Numbered from the stretch's first letter, positions 7,726 through 19,804 are shown. The stretch is DNA of 64,000 bases from Vibrio aphrogenes (GCF_002157735.2 NZ_AP018689.1:1707619-1771618), one strand, 5' to 3'. Translations and numbers: made by a program. Notes: generated by a model from the letters alone, not told the origin.

Positions 7726-7824
7726 TGAATACCTGTAAAAGTGAGAGTCGAAAAGGGGTACTTGTTCCAGACAAGTGAGGAAAGTCTAATTCATTGATCA
7801 CTCTAGTGAATCGATAGCACAGAA

Positions 7825-7846
7825 AAATGCAATATAGATCACATTT
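7825..7846 (-). promoter_or_regulatory. CRP-binding site upstream of the nucleotidase gene
   Basis: The minus strand reads AAATGTGATCTATATTGCATTT, with a perfect AAATGTGA half-site and 6 of 8 in the other half. A candidate -10 (TAGACT, 7783-7788) puts the centre of the site near -60, the class I CRP position. This predicts cAMP-CRP activation of nucleotide scavenging. Confidence 0.7.
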
Positions 7847-7902
7847 AGTTACACCACTCACTCTGATTAGATGCTCAGAAGTTGCGCAGAAAAAAGGCTT
7901 GA

Positions 7903-7927
7903 TAACTAACCTCAGTTGCGGATAACT
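7903..7927. repeat. short dispersed repeat, copy 2
   Basis: ACTAACCTCAGTTGCGGATA differs at only a few positions from the copy at 5270-5294. Confidence 0.5.
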
Positions 7928-7990
7928 ACGTTAAAATTTTCATCTTGTTCTTAGCCTTTTAACACGCAAGGGTGACCAGATAATGAATAT

Positions 7991-8024
7991 AAAAAAACCA
8001 GCTCATCGTGAACTGGTTTTAAAA
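7991..8024 (-). terminator. intrinsic terminator of the kdsA operon
   Basis: The minus strand has AAACCAGTTCA paired with TGAGCTGGTTT, followed by a T7 run. Confidence 0.85.
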
Positions 8025-8041
8025 CGTTAATGATTGAAATA

Positions 8042-9752
<1,711 letters not shown>

Positions 9753-9783
9753 TGAAGCTAAAGTACTCTCATTAGGTTGGCGA

Positions 9784-10167
9784 TTACAGAGTGGGAACTT
9801 TTGTCATTGCAAGGTGCGCAGCCCAATACAACCACCCTAAAGAGCCAAAGAATGCCACACTACGAATAATTTTATTGCGACCTAGTTTCAAAGCTACAAA
9901 ACCTAGTGCAATATACACCAAGACACAGCTTATTTTTTCTGTAAGCCAAGCACCTGCGGCGGTAAATGGAATAAAGCCGGTAATAAAAATCAATGCCACA
10001 CCAGAGACCAATAAAAGGGTATCTACGACATGTGGTGTCACTTTTAACCATTTTTTGTGTAGCAGCGATGAATCCATCATCATTAAAATATAACGAAGGG
10101 TTAGCAGTAAGACACTAAACGCTATCGCCAATAGGTGAATGTGTTTGATTGAACTATATAACATCAC
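9784..10167 (-). CDS. sirB2: SirB2-family membrane protein
   Basis: The 127-aa integral membrane protein has four predicted helices and the family's HIHLLAIAFSVLLLTLRY start and H-x-x-DTLLLVSGVALI segment. It is part of the prmC-sirB2-sirB1 operon. Function is not established; the family was named in connection with SirA-dependent regulation. Confidence 0.88.
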   Translation of the reverse strand: MMLYSSIKHIHLLAIAFSVLLLTLRYILMMMDSSLLHKKWLKVTPHVVDTLLLVSGVALIFITGFIPFTAAGAWLTEKISCVLVYIALGFVALKLGRNKIIRSVAFFGSLGWLYWAAHLAMTKVPTL

Positions 10168-10221
10168 TTACTCTTCCTTTTAAGCTAATTACCTGTTGCA
10201 GCTATATGGTTATTTTTTAAT

Positions 10222-11067
10222 TTAAGCGTTCCAACAACCTAAAGTTACTCGGTCATTATGCCCATAATCTTGTTCAGTCGTCACATCTTGATAGCCTAAT
10301 TGCGTTAAGATATCACGCACCTCTGAACCTTGTTCAAAGCCATGTTCCATCAATAACCACCCTCCTTTCTTAAGAAAGTGAATAGCATGCTGTGCAATAT
10401 AGGCTAAATCGGCGAGTCCTTTTTGTTCAGCCACTAAAGCGCTGAGTGGTTCAAAGCGTACGTCACCTTGAGAAAGATGGGGATCGAGCTTATCGATATA
10501 TGGCGGGTTACTCACAATGCAAGCAAACTCCGCTTGCGGGTCTAACGGTTCAAACCAGCTGCCTTGTAAAAACTGTGCATTCGTCAGATTTAACTTTTGA
10601 CCATTGCGTGTGGCCAGTTGTTGCGCTTCCGGCTGTAAATCGATACCAATAATTTGCCGTGTCGGTAATTCGGAGGCTAAGGCAAGCGCAATCGCCCCGG
10701 TCCCAGTCCCTAAATCGAGAATATCCCCTTCCTGTTGCTCCGCTTTGTCTAACGCTAATTCAACTAGCCTTTCAGTGTCAGCTCGCGGAATTAAAGTCGA
10801 GGTCGACACTTCTAACGGCAAGGACCAAAACTCTCGTTCACCTACGATATAGGCAACAGGCTCTCCATTCAGACGGCGACTCAAAATGACATCAAACTGC
10901 TCTTGCTGCTCGAGCGTTAATTCTTTTTCTGGCCAAGTCAACAAGTAACTGCGAGGTTTATCAAGCACGTAGCAAAGCAATACCGAAGCATCCAGTGCCG
11001 CGCTTTCACTGCCGCTTTTCATTAAAGCGGCAATAGCAGATTTTAAATTCGCTTCAATACTGATCAT
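10222..11067 (-). CDS. prmC: peptide chain release factor N5-glutamine methyltransferase PrmC (HemK)
   Basis: The 281-aa protein methylates the glutamine of the GGQ motif of release factors RF1 and RF2. It has an N-terminal helical domain, the SAM-binding DLGTGTGAIALALASE and the catalytic NPPY motif (CIVSNPPYIDKLDPHLS). It starts 8 bp after prfA, whose product is its substrate. Confidence 0.96.
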   Translation of the reverse strand: MISIEANLKSAIAALMKSGSESAALDASVLLCYVLDKPRSYLLTWPEKELTLEQQEQFDVILSRRLNGEPVAYIVGEREFWSLPLEVSTSTLIPRADTERLVELALDKAEQQEGDILDLGTGTGAIALALASELPTRQIIGIDLQPEAQQLATRNGQKLNLTNAQFLQGSWFEPLDPQAEFACIVSNPPYIDKLDPHLSQGDVRFEPLSALVAEQKGLADLAYIAQHAIHFLKKGGWLLMEHGFEQGSEVRDILTQLGYQDVTTEQDYGHNDRVTLGCWNA

Positions 11068-11075
11068 TCGGACAA

Positions 11076-12164
11076 TTAATTTTGTTCTGAAAGCGCAGCA
11101 AGTTGATCCGCTTGGTGTTCTTGAATAACCGGATCAACAAGGCTTTGTAGATCGCCTTCCATCACTTCATTTAAACGATAAACCGTTAAGTTAATACGAT
11201 GATCCGATACGCGACCTTGTGGGTAGTTATAAGTACGAATACGGTCACTGCGATCACCAGAACCCAGCAAGTTGCGACGTGTATCTGACTCTTCTGCTGC
11301 GCGTTTTGCTTCTTCCGCTTGAATAATACGAGCGGCTAAAACGGCCATCGCTTTGGCTTTGTTTTTATGCTGTGAACGCTCGTCCTGACACTCAACCACA
11401 GTTCCTGTTGGTAAGTGGGTAATACGAATAGCAGAATCGGTGGTGTTAACGTGCTGACCACCGGCACCTGATGAGCGGAAGGTATCAATTTTTAGATCCG
11501 AGGCTTTAATTTCTGGAATTTCAGCTTCAGGGATCTCAGCCATCACAGCCACAGTACAAGCCGAAGTATGCACACGGCCTTGTGATTCGGTTGCTGGTAC
11601 ACGCTGCACACGGTGACCACCAGATTCAAATTTAAGAACCCCATAAGCACCATCACCGTTTACTTTGGCAATCATTTCTTTGTAACCACCATGCTCGGCT
11701 TCATTACAGCTGATCACTTCGATACGCCAGCCTTTTTTCTCAGCAAAACGGCTGTACATACGGAATAAATCGCCCGCAAAAATACCCGCTTCATCGCCAC
11801 CTGCACCGGCACGAATTTCTAAGAAACAGTTGCGGTCATCGTTAGGATCTTTCGGTAATAACAAAATTTGTAATTCATCTGCCAAACGTTCAATCGTAGC
11901 TTTCGCTTCTTTGATTTCGTCTTGAGCCATTTCGCGCATCTCAGCATCGTCTTCTTGCGCCATTTCTTCGGCAGCCACTAAGTCTTCTTGCGCTTGTTGA
12001 TAGGCTTGGAAGCATTGCGTCACTTCTTCTAGCTGAGAATATTCTTTGGATAAATTACGGAATTTATCTTGATCGCCGATAACACCAGGGTCACCAAGCA
12101 AATATTGAACCTCTTCATAACGTTCAACTAATGTTTCTAATTTTGTCAAAATTGACGAATTCAT
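11076..12164 (-). CDS. prfA: peptide chain release factor 1
   Basis: The 362-aa class I release factor reads UAA and UAG. Visible are the helical domain 1, the recognition region around [20 protein letters not shown] (PAT anticodon-like motif) and the catalytic GGQ in [16 protein letters not shown]. Length is normal. It lies between hemA and prmC, the universal gammaproteobacterial order. Confidence 0.97.
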   Translation of the reverse strand: MNSSILTKLETLVERYEEVQYLLGDPGVIGDQDKFRNLSKEYSQLEEVTQCFQAYQQAQEDLVAAEEMAQEDDAEMREMAQDEIKEAKATIERLADELQILLLPKDPNDDRNCFLEIRAGAGGDEAGIFAGDLFRMYSRFAEKKGWRIEVISCNEAEHGGYKEMIAKVNGDGAYGVLKFESGGHRVQRVPATESQGRVHTSACTVAVMAEIPEAEIPEIKASDLKIDTFRSSGAGGQHVNTTDSAIRITHLPTGTVVECQDERSQHKNKAKAMAVLAARIIQAEEAKRAAEESDTRRNLLGSGDRSDRIRTYNYPQGRVSDHRINLTVYRLNEVMEGDLQSLVDPVIQEHQADQLAALSEQN

Positions 12165-12241
12165 AATTAAGTTCTTATTTAGATTAATAATTCAATTTTT
12201 AGGAGTGCGTGTGGTTTGGGTAGCGCTAATAATGAATATAG

Positions 12242-13501
12242 CTACAATTCTTCTAAGCCCAAACTTTGACGAATAATTGCGAGTTTTTCAGGTTGCCCTT
12301 GTTCTGCGACTACTTGCATAGCTCGTGTTGGGGTATGAATTAAACGGTTAGTCAATTTATTACTCAACTCTCGTAAGACTTTTTCAGGATCGCCCCCCGA
12401 AGCTAGAGCATTTAAGCTTTTTTCAAGCAAATCATTTTTGATGTCATTGGCTTGTTCACGGTAATCACGAATACTGTCTACCGCTTGTAATGAGCGCAAC
12501 CACGTCATGAACGCAGCACTTTCTTCTGAAACAATCGCTTCTGCTTGAATAGCTTCAACTTTGCGCTGCTCCATGTTTTTATTCACGATACCTTGTAGAT
12601 CATCCACACTATAGAGATAGGCATCATCAAGATCACCGACCTGCGATTCAATATCACGAGGAACCGCAATGTCCACCAGCAACATCGGTTGATGTCGGCG
12701 TTTTTTCAAGGCCGTTTCCACCATCCCTTTGCCAATGATCGGTAAAGGGCTGGCGGTTGAACTGATCACAATATCAGCGCTCGCAAGATGTTCAGGGATT
12801 TCAGATAAGGTAATCGTCTCGCCACCAAACTGCTCCGCTAAGGTTCTTGCTCTTTCAACCGTTCGGTTGGCCACAATGATCTTTTTACACTGCGTCGATG
12901 AAATATGTTTCGCTACCAATTCAATGGTTTCACCGGCACCAACTAAGAGTACCGTGACCTCTTTCATCGATTCGAAAATTTGTTTGGCTAAAATGCACGC
13001 GGCATACGCTACAGAGACGGCACTCCCACCGATTGCGGTTTCGGTACGAACTCGTTTGGCAACAGAAAAGGCTTTATGAAATAACTTTTCGGTCATGCCA
13101 TTGACGGCCTTCAAATCGGTAGATTCTGCGTAAGCTTGCTTCACTTGACCTAAAATTTGAGGCTCACCCAATACTAATGAATCCAGACCACAAGCCACAC
13201 GCATTAAATGGCGCACCGCCGCTTGCTCTTCATAAGAATAGATACTAGACATGAGTTCATCTGAGCTTAATTGGTGAAAATTCATCAACCAATCAATGAT
13301 ATAGCCTTTTTGAGTGCCTTTTTTAAGATCACAATAAATTTCAGTACGATTACATGTTGAGACAATGACCCCACTTTTAATGACGTCACTCTGCGCTATC
13401 TGAGCTAAGGCTTCAGACAGTTTTTCAGGCGAAAATGCAATTTTTTCTCGCAACTCAACCGACGCTGTATTGTGATTGATACCAATAGCAAGCAAGGACA
13501 T
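12242..13501 (-). CDS. hemA: glutamyl-tRNA reductase
   Basis: The 419-aa enzyme reduces glutamyl-tRNA(Glu) to glutamate-1-semialdehyde, the first step of tetrapyrrole synthesis. It has the catalytic cysteine in [12 protein letters not shown], the substrate-binding [18 protein letters not shown], an NADP-binding fold ([17 protein letters not shown]) and the C-terminal dimerisation domain. It is divergent from lolB, and prfA follows after 77 bp. Confidence 0.97.
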   Translation of the reverse strand: MSLLAIGINHNTASVELREKIAFSPEKLSEALAQIAQSDVIKSGVIVSTCNRTEIYCDLKKGTQKGYIIDWLMNFHQLSSDELMSSIYSYEEQAAVRHLMRVACGLDSLVLGEPQILGQVKQAYAESTDLKAVNGMTEKLFHKAFSVAKRVRTETAIGGSAVSVAYAACILAKQIFESMKEVTVLLVGAGETIELVAKHISSTQCKKIIVANRTVERARTLAEQFGGETITLSEIPEHLASADIVISSTASPLPIIGKGMVETALKKRRHQPMLLVDIAVPRDIESQVGDLDDAYLYSVDDLQGIVNKNMEQRKVEAIQAEAIVSEESAAFMTWLRSLQAVDSIRDYREQANDIKNDLLEKSLNALASGGDPEKVLRELSNKLTNRLIHTPTRAMQVVAEQGQPEKLAIIRQSLGLEEL

Positions 13502-13729
13502 CTAGTGGGAATACTCTGAAATTAGTTATAAAAGGGCTGCAATTTTACTTGATGGGACTAATGAATGAAAGCGTCTTCGATGTTTATTAACACATTTCTC
13601 TAATATTCATCCAAAATAAGTGACAAAATAACGAGGCAATAATTGTGTAAAATCGTCGCACGGCTGCGCTCTCATCTGATTAATATGATATAGTCAGCGC
13701 CAGTTTATAGACCGTCTAAGGAAGTTGCT
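13502..13729. promoter_or_regulatory. divergent hemA / lolB promoter region
   Basis: This 228-bp gap must hold both promoters. It is AT-rich with several -10-like hexamers (e.g. TATAGT near 13690 on the plus strand), but I cannot assign start sites confidently. Confidence 0.4.
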
Positions 13730-14437
13730 TTGTCTTCATTTTTTTCCCTTTCCGACTCTCAGCTAGCTCTTACATTAGGTTTCAATAAAAGCTCGTTTAT
13801 CAGCCAAGCATATCGTCATTGGTTTGCCACCAGCTTAGCCGCCTTAATGCTATTGATAACAGGTTGTAGCAGTGTACCTCCTAGCCAAGAAAACTACTCT
13901 GTTGACTGGCAAATCCAAAAACACAAGCTAGAGCAACTCAATACCTTTAAAGCAACCGGTAAAATAGGCTATACCGATCCTGAGCATCGCCAGTCACTCA
14001 GCTTTATTTTTAAGCAGGCAGCGAGTTATAACGAACTCAAGCTGTTATCGCTTTTTGGCCAAACGGTACTGACCGTTCAAATGATGCCAAGTGGTGCCAT
14101 GATTACCACTTCAGATGGACAGATTCAAACTGCCAAGCAGGCCGACCAATTAATAAAAAACCTCACCGGTCTTGCCATTCCTGTGAGCCAGTTACCAGAT
14201 TGGTTAAAAGGCTTACCGACCAATGCTGATACAATCACTTTCAATCAGTCCAATACCGTGGAACACCTAGAAAAAACCATGGACAATAAAAATTGGTCAC
14301 TCAATTATCAAAGCTACCAAAGTGTTGAATCGCCCAGTTTTGAAAAAGGTCAATCCTCGATAACCTTACCCAAGCAAATGCTTTTACAACAAAATGAAAC
14401 GACCATTAAAATCCTGATCAGTAAATGGATAATCTAA
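13730..14437 (+). CDS. lolB: outer-membrane lipoprotein receptor LolB
   Basis: The 235-aa protein accepts lipoproteins from LolA and inserts them into the outer membrane. The signal/lipobox is [11 protein letters not shown] with the lipidated Cys near residue 46, an unusually long N-terminal extension. The mature part has the LolB pattern ([48 protein letters not shown]). The TTG start at 13730 is chosen for its AAGGAAG ribosome binding site; no ATG lies before the lipobox except inside it. It overlaps ispE by 13 bases. Confidence 0.92.
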   Translation: MSSFFSLSDSQLALTLGFNKSSFISQAYRHWFATSLAALMLLITGCSSVPPSQENYSVDWQIQKHKLEQLNTFKATGKIGYTDPEHRQSLSFIFKQAASYNELKLLSLFGQTVLTVQMMPSGAMITTSDGQIQTAKQADQLIKNLTGLAIPVSQLPDWLKGLPTNADTITFNQSNTVEHLEKTMDNKNWSLNYQSYQSVESPSFEKGQSSITLPKQMLLQQNETTIKILISKWII

Positions 14438-15402
14438 TGTCCCAACAAGAACGCGCTATGTTAACAAACACCCCATCAACACCATTAGCGGAACCAAATA
14501 ATACGCTCATGGCTTGGCCTTCCCCTGCCAAGCTCAACCTCTTTTTGTACATCACTGGTCAATTAGCGAATGGCTATCATGAATTACAAACATTATTTCA
14601 ATTTATTGATTTTGGCGACACGCTCACATTTGCAGCAAATAATTCCGGTAATATCCATATTGAACCGGCTATTTCCGGGGTTGCATTAGAAGACAATCTC
14701 ATTTGGAAAGCCGCACAAGCACTAAAACAAGAAGCGTTTAATCAAGGTTATCCAGAAGCAGCTCAACTCGGCGCTCACATTCATCTCACCAAAGTATTGC
14801 CTATGGGTGGAGGATTAGGAGGTGGCTCCTCTAACGCGGCAACCACATTAATCGCTTTAAATGCTATCTGGAATCTCAATTTACCGATGGATACCTTGGC
14901 TGAATTAGGATTAAAACTGGGCGCAGATGTCCCGGTTTTTGTACGAGGTCAAGCGGCTTTTGCCGAAGGGGTTGGCGAAAAACTCACCCCGGCCACTCCA
15001 GAAGAGAAGTGGTATCTAGTGATCAAACCTGAAACAAACATTGCGACTGTTGATATTTTTTCTCACCAAAATTTAACAAGAAATACTGAAAAACGAGATC
15101 TACACACACTTTTACAGTTGCCGTACGGAAACGATTGCCAAAAAATCGTCACTTTGCTGTATCCGGAGGTTGCTAAGCAACTTTCATGGCTGCTACAATA
15201 TGCGCCGTCGAGATTGACTGGAACGGGTTCATGCCTATTTGCCGAGTTTGACACTCAACAAGCAGCAGAAATTGTTCTCGAAAAATTCAACGACCATACA
15301 AAATTAAATAGTGTCTTCGGCTTTATTGCCAAAGGGGTGAATATCTCACCACTTCATAAGACTTTGGCTGACTATAAACAAGCCGACAACAATTCAATCT
15401 AA
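14425..15402 (+). CDS. ispE: 4-diphosphocytidyl-2-C-methyl-D-erythritol kinase
   Basis: The GHMP-family kinase of the MEP isoprenoid pathway (325 aa). It has the [20 protein letters not shown] start, the ATP-binding [15 protein letters not shown] motif, [11 protein letters not shown] and a C-terminal [12 protein letters not shown]. The start is uncertain: ATGs at 14425, 14437 and 14458 all precede the conserved SPAKLNLF, so the N-terminus is up to about 20 residues longer than typical. It overlaps lolB, and prs follows after 27 bp. Confidence 0.95.
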   Translation: MDNLMSQQERAMLTNTPSTPLAEPNNTLMAWPSPAKLNLFLYITGQLANGYHELQTLFQFIDFGDTLTFAANNSGNIHIEPAISGVALEDNLIWKAAQALKQEAFNQGYPEAAQLGAHIHLTKVLPMGGGLGGGSSNAATTLIALNAIWNLNLPMDTLAELGLKLGADVPVFVRGQAAFAEGVGEKLTPATPEEKWYLVIKPETNIATVDIFSHQNLTRNTEKRDLHTLLQLPYGNDCQKIVTLLYPEVAKQLSWLLQYAPSRLTGTGSCLFAEFDTQQAAEIVLEKFNDHTKLNSVFGFIAKGVNISPLHKTLADYKQADNNSI

Positions 15403-15429
15403 AACTGGACGCAACCCGAGGTTTCCACC

Positions 15430-16374
15430 GTGCCTGATATGAAGCTATTTGCTGGTAACGCCACACCTGAACTAGCCCAACGTATTGCCGATCGTCTTTA
15501 CATTTCCCTTGGTGATGCAACTGTTAACCGTTTTTCTGATGGTGAAGTTGCAGTACAAATCAACGAAAATGTTCGCGGTAGTGATGTATTTATCATTCAA
15601 TCTACCTGTGCCCCAACCAACGACAACTTAATGGAATTGGTCGTAATGATCGATGCAATGCGCCGTGCTTCTGCTGGTCGTATTACAGCTGTCATTCCTT
15701 ATTTTGGTTATGCACGCCAAGACCGTCGTGTCCGTTCAGCTCGTGTTCCAATCACTGCAAAAGTTGTTGCAGATTTCCTTTCTAACGTTGGTGTTGACCG
15801 TGTTCTTACCATCGACCTACACGCAGAACAAATCCAAGGCTTCTTCGATGTTCCTGTAGACAATATCTTCGGTACGCCAGTACTAATGGAAGATATGAAG
15901 TCTCGTAACTTAGAAGATCCAGTGGTTGTTTCTCCTGACTTAGGCGGTGTGGTACGTGCTCGTGCAACAGCAAAAATGTTAGATGACACTGATATTGCTA
16001 TCGTTGATAAACGTCGCCCTCGCGCTAACGTTTCTGAAGTAATGAACCTCATCGGTGATGTTAAAGGTCGCGATTGCGTGATCGTTGATGACATGATCGA
16101 TACTGGTGGTACTTTATGTAAAGCCGCTGAAGCGTTAAAAGAACGTGGTGCGAAACGTGTATTTGCTTATGCAACTCACGCCGTATTCTCTGGTAAAGCC
16201 GCTGAAAATATCAAAAACTCTGTGATTGACCAAGTGATCATCACTGACTCAATCAAGTTAACTGAAGAGATGAAAGCAACAGGTAAAGTGACTCAATTGA
16301 CACTTTCAAGCATGCTAGCTGAAGCGATTCGTCGTATTAGCAACGAAGAATCTATCTCTGCCATGTTTAACTAA
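15430..16374 (+). CDS. prs: ribose-phosphate pyrophosphokinase (PRPP synthetase)
   Basis: The 314-aa enzyme makes PRPP from ribose 5-phosphate and ATP for nucleotide, His, Trp and NAD synthesis. Motifs: [32 protein letters not shown] (ATP binding), [20 protein letters not shown] and the PRPP loop [15 protein letters not shown] start after GAGG. It is followed by a ten-copy heptamer repeat and a terminator. Confidence 0.97.
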   Translation: MPDMKLFAGNATPELAQRIADRLYISLGDATVNRFSDGEVAVQINENVRGSDVFIIQSTCAPTNDNLMELVVMIDAMRRASAGRITAVIPYFGYARQDRRVRSARVPITAKVVADFLSNVGVDRVLTIDLHAEQIQGFFDVPVDNIFGTPVLMEDMKSRNLEDPVVVSPDLGGVVRARATAKMLDDTDIAIVDKRRPRANVSEVMNLIGDVKGRDCVIVDDMIDTGGTLCKAAEALKERGAKRVFAYATHAVFSGKAAENIKNSVIDQVIITDSIKLTEEMKATGKVTQLTLSSMLAEAIRRISNEESISAMFN

Positions 16375-16380
16375 TCGCAG

Positions 16381-16450
16381 AAACTCGAAACTCGAAACTC
16401 GAAACTCGAAACTCGAAACTCGAAACTCGAAACTCGAAACTCGAAACTCG
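16381..16450. repeat. tandem repeat, ten perfect copies of AAACTCG
   Basis: Exactly 70 bases form ten identical 7-bp units starting 6 bp after the prs stop and ahead of its terminator. The copy number is likely to vary between strains. Related heptamers occur at 21741, 47794 and in the tRNA spacers. Confidence 0.95.
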
Positions 16451-16456
16451 AAAAAA

Positions 16457-16492
16457 TGAAACCACTTTGCCTTAGGGTAAAGTGGTTTTTTA
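16457..16492 (+). terminator. intrinsic terminator after prs
   Basis: AAACCACTTT pairs with AAAGTGGTTT and is followed by TTTATT. Confidence 0.85.
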
Positions 16493-16564
16493 TTGCTTTG
16501 CCCACCAAGGCAAAAAATATGCTATCATGCCGCGCTTTTTAAATTTGAAAAGAGACTTCTCGCT

Positions 16565-17155
16565 TTGACTCAACCAATAAAATTACTTGTTGGCCTCGCC
16601 AATCCTGGGCCAGAATATGCAAAGACTCGCCATAATGCAGGAGCATGGGTGGTAGAAGAGTTAGCTCGTGTCCATAATGTAACCTTAAAAGATGAAAGTA
16701 AATTCTTCGGTTACACAGGTCGCCTCTTAATTAATGGTCAAGATTTACGATTATTGATCCCAACAACCTTTATGAACTTATCCGGTAAATCTGTTTCCGC
16801 ACTTGCGAAATTTTACCAGATCACCCCAGAAGAAATCATGGTCGCACATGATGAATTGGATCTTCCTCCTGGTGTCGCTAAGTTTAAAAAAGGCGGTGGC
16901 CATGGTGGTCACAATGGATTGAAAGACATCATCGCCAAGCAAGGCAACAATAAAGATTTTTACCGGTTACGCATTGGTATTGGCCACCCTGGTCATAAAG
17001 ATCGCGTTGCAGGTTATGTTTTAGGCAAAGCGCCAACCAAAGAACAAGAATTATTAGATGCTGTTGTTGATGAGTCCGTTAGAAGCCTAGATATTCTACT
17101 CAAAGATGGTTTAGCAAAAGCACAAAATAGATTGCACACCTTTAAAGCGGAATAA
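16565..17155 (+). CDS. pth: peptidyl-tRNA hydrolase
   Basis: The 196-aa enzyme releases peptides from prematurely dropped peptidyl-tRNA. Conserved sites: [18 protein letters not shown] with the catalytic His, FMNLSGKSV and HDELDLPPG with the catalytic Asp, and [17 protein letters not shown] choose the TTG at 16565 (MTQPIKLL), since it gives the family length; the open frame reaches back to 16493 but that part is not conserved and contains the promoter-like sequence. ychF follows after 69 bp. Confidence 0.95.
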   Translation: MTQPIKLLVGLANPGPEYAKTRHNAGAWVVEELARVHNVTLKDESKFFGYTGRLLINGQDLRLLIPTTFMNLSGKSVSALAKFYQITPEEIMVAHDELDLPPGVAKFKKGGGHGGHNGLKDIIAKQGNNKDFYRLRIGIGHPGHKDRVAGYVLGKAPTKEQELLDAVVDESVRSLDILLKDGLAKAQNRLHTFKAE

Positions 17156-17224
17156 TCTCCCTTTCAAGGTTTTCAAATTACAACATAAGTCGGCACAACC
17201 GCCGAATGAAAGAAGGTTAATATC

Positions 17225-18316
17225 ATGGGTTTCAAATGTGGAATCGTCGGTTTACCAAACGTAGGTAAATCCACTCTGTTTAATGCGCTAACAAAAGCGG
17301 GTATTGAAGCGGCAAACTTCCCTTTCTGTACTATCGAACCAAATACAGGTGTTGTTCCAGTACCTGATTTACGTCTTGATGCTTTGGCAGAAATTGTAAA
17401 CCCACAACGTACGCTACCAACAACGATGGAATTTGTTGATATCGCAGGTTTAGTAGCAGGTGCATCTCGTGGTGAAGGATTAGGAAACAAATTCCTAGCC
17501 AATATCCGTGAAACTGATGCCATTGGCCATGTGGTTCGTTGTTTTGAAAATGAAAACATCGTGCACGTTGCAGGTCGTATTTCACCTATCGAAGATATCG
17601 AAATCATCAACCTTGAACTGGCTTTAGCAGACTTAGATAGCTGTGAACGTGCGATCCAACGTCAAGCGAAAAAAGCCAAAGGTGGCGATAAAGACGCGAA
17701 ATTTGAAATCACCGTACTTGAAAAGTTACTTCCTGTATTCACAGAAGGCGGCATGGCTCGCTCTGTTGAATTATCAAAAGAAGAACTAGCAGCGGTTGGT
17801 TACTTAAACTTCCTGACTTTAAAACCAACTATGTACATTGCTAACGTTAATGAAGATGGTTTTGAAAATAACCCATACCTAGACAAAGTCCGTGAGTATG
17901 CTGAGAACGAAAATGCTGTTGTTGTACCAGTGTGTGCTGCAATTGAATCTGAAATGTCTGAACTTGATGAAGAAGACCGTGATGAATTCCTAGCAGATCT
18001 TGGTATTGAAGAACCTGGTTTAAACCGTGTGATTCGTTCTGGCTACGAATTATTGAATTTACAAACCTACTTCACCGCTGGCGTCAAAGAAGTTCGAGCT
18101 TGGACTATTCCGATTGGTGCAACCGCGCCACAAGCAGCAGGTAAAATCCACACCGATTTTGAAAAAGGCTTTATTCGTGCAGAAGTCGTTGGTTACGATG
18201 ATTTCATCCAGTACAAAGGTGAAAGTGGCGCAAAAGAAGCTGGTAAATGGCGTTTAGAAGGAAAAGAGTACATCGTAAAAGATGGCGATGTGGTCCACTT
18301 CCGCTTTAATGTTTAA
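17225..18316 (+). CDS. ychF: redox-regulated ATPase YchF (Obg-like, OLA1 family)
   Basis: The 363-aa P-loop protein has G1 [20 protein letters not shown] (G3), a helical coiled domain, a divergent G4 motif (ANVNEDG) that favours ATP over GTP, and a C-terminal TGS domain ([18 protein letters not shown]). It binds ribosomes and is involved in stress and translation regulation. The ribosome binding site is GAAGG. Pairing with pth is the standard enterobacterial/vibrio order. Confidence 0.96.
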   Translation: MGFKCGIVGLPNVGKSTLFNALTKAGIEAANFPFCTIEPNTGVVPVPDLRLDALAEIVNPQRTLPTTMEFVDIAGLVAGASRGEGLGNKFLANIRETDAIGHVVRCFENENIVHVAGRISPIEDIEIINLELALADLDSCERAIQRQAKKAKGGDKDAKFEITVLEKLLPVFTEGGMARSVELSKEELAAVGYLNFLTLKPTMYIANVNEDGFENNPYLDKVREYAENENAVVVPVCAAIESEMSELDEEDRDEFLADLGIEEPGLNRVIRSGYELLNLQTYFTAGVKEVRAWTIPIGATAPQAAGKIHTDFEKGFIRAEVVGYDDFIQYKGESGAKEAGKWRLEGKEYIVKDGDVVHFRFNV

Positions 18317-18345
18317 TATATAAGCATAATTTTTTAAGCAATTTT

Positions 18346-18374
18346 AAAAAGTCAGCACCTTCGCTGACTTTTTT
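18346..18374 (+). terminator. intrinsic terminator after ychF
   Basis: AAAAAGTCAGC, loop ACCTTC, GCTGACTTTTTT. Confidence 0.9.
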
Positions 18375-18512
18375 GTTATCTGCTCGACAATAAAGTCTCT
18401 ATCGATTTCAGGATAAAATTGCTATTTACCCTGCGATATTGCTCACAAACAAGGCTTTTTGTCTAAAAAAAAGTCGAACGATTCAAGAATCTTAATTTAT
18501 TAAAAAAAACTG

Positions 18513-18541
18513 TTGACGCTCGAGGCTCAGATACGCATAAT
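18513..18541 (+). promoter_or_regulatory. sigma70 promoter of the tRNA operon
   Basis: TTGACG, 17-bp spacer, CATAAT, then a GC-rich discriminator (GCGCTCC) as found at stable-RNA promoters under stringent control. It lies about 50 bp before the first tRNA. Confidence 0.85.
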
Positions 18542-18589
18542 GCGCTCCGTCCTCAAGGCACAGCGAGTGTTGCAGAGGAAACAAGTTTT

Positions 18590-18666
18590 GGCTACGTAGC
18601 TCAGTTGGTTAGAGCACATCACTCATAATGATGGGGTCACAGGTTCGAATCCCGTCGTAGCCACCA
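18590..18666 (+). tRNA. tRNA-Met (CAT), elongator type
   Basis: 77 nt including CCA. Acceptor GGCTACG/CGTAGCC, anticodon loop CTCATAA (CAT at 18624-18626), T-loop GGTTCGAATCC. The sequence matches what I recall of the E. coli metT elongator tRNA. It heads the operon. Confidence 0.97.
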
Positions 18667-18770
18667 TATTTTATACGAATGTCTTTTAAAGAGATTCGTT
18701 ACTCGGAAACAACGTCACCAATCAGTTGTTTCATTAACGAGTTACTAGGATATATTCCTAGCACGGTTTT
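18667..18770 (+). other. structured tRNA spacer 1 (Met-Leu)
   Basis: Contains two hairpins: ACGAAT paired with ATTCGT, and AACAAC-N11-GTTGTT enclosed by ACTCG/CGAGT. The same architecture with compensatory changes recurs at 19228-19331. Confidence 0.7.
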
Positions 18771-18855
18771 GCGGTCGTGGCGGAATTGGTAGACGCACCA
18801 GATTTAGGTTCTGGCGCCGCAAGGTGTGAGAGTTCAAGTCTCTCCGACCGCACCA
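18771..18855 (+). tRNA. tRNA-Leu (TAG)
   Basis: 85 nt, class II with long variable arm. Acceptor GCGGTCG/CGACCGC, anticodon TAG at 18805-18807, CCA encoded. Confidence 0.97.
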
Positions 18856-18937
18856 TGAATAAACGTTTCTCGGTTATCGAGTCTCGTTTCTCGAAACATA
18901 TCGAGTGACGAGTAACGAAAATTCGAGTTCCGTCGAC

Positions 18938-19012
18938 TGGGCTATCGCCAAGCGGTAAGGCACCGGCTTTTGATGCCGGCATTCCCTGGTTCGAATCCAG
19001 GTAGCCCAGCCA
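18938..19012 (+). tRNA. tRNA-Gln (TTG)
   Basis: 75 nt, acceptor TGGGCTA/TAGCCCA, anticodon loop TTTTGAT (TTG), CCA encoded. Confidence 0.97.
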
Positions 19013-19150
19013 CTATTTAAGTTCCTAGATAACTAGTCGCTAGTTTCTAGGCAGAGCAAAAGCTCAAAGAAAAAGTTTCATCTAAGGTGGAACAAAGAGT
19101 CAGTTTATATTATATTACTTGGCTCAAAATAAAGTTACTCAGTAACTATT

Positions 19151-19227
19151 GGCTACGTAGCTCAGTTGGTTAGAGCACATCACTCATAATGATGGGGTCA
19201 CAGGTTCGAATCCCGTCGTAGCCACCA
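19151..19227 (+). tRNA. tRNA-Met (CAT), elongator type, second copy
   Basis: Identical to the copy at 18590, offset 561 bp, part of a Met-Leu-Gln segmental duplication. Confidence 0.97.
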
Positions 19228-19331
19228 TATTTTATACAAATGTCTTTTTAAGAGATTTGTCACTCGAAATAGCTTCACCAATCAGCTATTTAATATCGAG
19301 TTACTAGGAATTAACTTCCTAGCACGGTTTT
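19228..19331 (+). other. structured tRNA spacer 2 (Met-Leu)
   Basis: Homologous to spacer 1, with paired changes: ACAAAT/ATTTGT in place of ACGAAT/ATTCGT, and AATAGC/GCTATT in place of AACAAC/GTTGTT, around the same loop TCACCAATCA. These covariations indicate selected RNA structure. Confidence 0.75.
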
Positions 19332-19416
19332 GCGGTCGTGGCGGAATTGGTAGACGCACCAGATTTAGGTTCTGGCGCCGCAAGGTGTGAGAGTTCAAGT
19401 CTCTCCGACCGCACCA
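19332..19416 (+). tRNA. tRNA-Leu (TAG), second copy
   Basis: 85 nt, identical to 18771-18855. Confidence 0.97.
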
Positions 19417-19498
19417 TGAATAAACGTTTCTCGGTTATCGAGTCTCGTTTCTCGAAACATATCGAGCGACGAGTAACGAAAATTCGAGTTCCGTCGAC

Positions 19499-19573
19499 TG
19501 GGCTATCGCCAAGCGGTAAGGCACCGGCTTTTGATGCCGGCATTCCCTGGTTCGAATCCAGGTAGCCCAGCCA
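19499..19573 (+). tRNA. tRNA-Gln (TTG), second copy
   Basis: 75 nt, identical to 18938-19012. Confidence 0.97.
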
Positions 19574-19684
19574 ATTTTTTACGTTTCTCGGTTATCGAGT
19601 TTCGTATCTCGAAGAACATATTTCATCAATTAGTATGTTCGTAACATTCGAGAAACTAGAAACGAGTTTTCTAGACACGTATTT

Positions 19685-19769
19685 GCGGACGTGGCGGAAT
19701 TGGTAGACGCACCAGATTTAGGTTCTGGCGCCGCAAGGTGTGAGAGTTCAAGTCTCTCCGTCCGCACCA
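19685..19769 (+). tRNA. tRNA-Leu (TAG), acceptor-stem variant
   Basis: 85 nt. Differs from the other form only by a compensated pair in the acceptor stem (GCGGACG/CGTCCGC instead of GCGGTCG/CGACCGC). Confidence 0.97.
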
Positions 19770-19804
19770 TAAATAAACGTTTCTCGGTATCGAGTTTCGT
19801 CGAC

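Larger units (their letters stand above)
7726..8041. other. 316-bp intergenic region between nucleotidase and kdsA
   Basis: Contains the nucleotidase promoter with CRP-like box (7825-7846), copy 2 of a short dispersed repeat (7903-7927) and the kdsA terminator (7991-8024). No gene is seen. Confidence 0.7.
19323..19770 (+). repeat. 448-bp direct repeat, copy A (Leu-Gln-Leu)
   Basis: By eye identical to 19981-20428, including both spacers; offset 658 bp. Confidence 0.9.

Noticed and set aside
16381..16450. CRISPR-like array
   Set aside because: Units are 7 bp, contiguous and without spacers; it is a simple tandem repeat.
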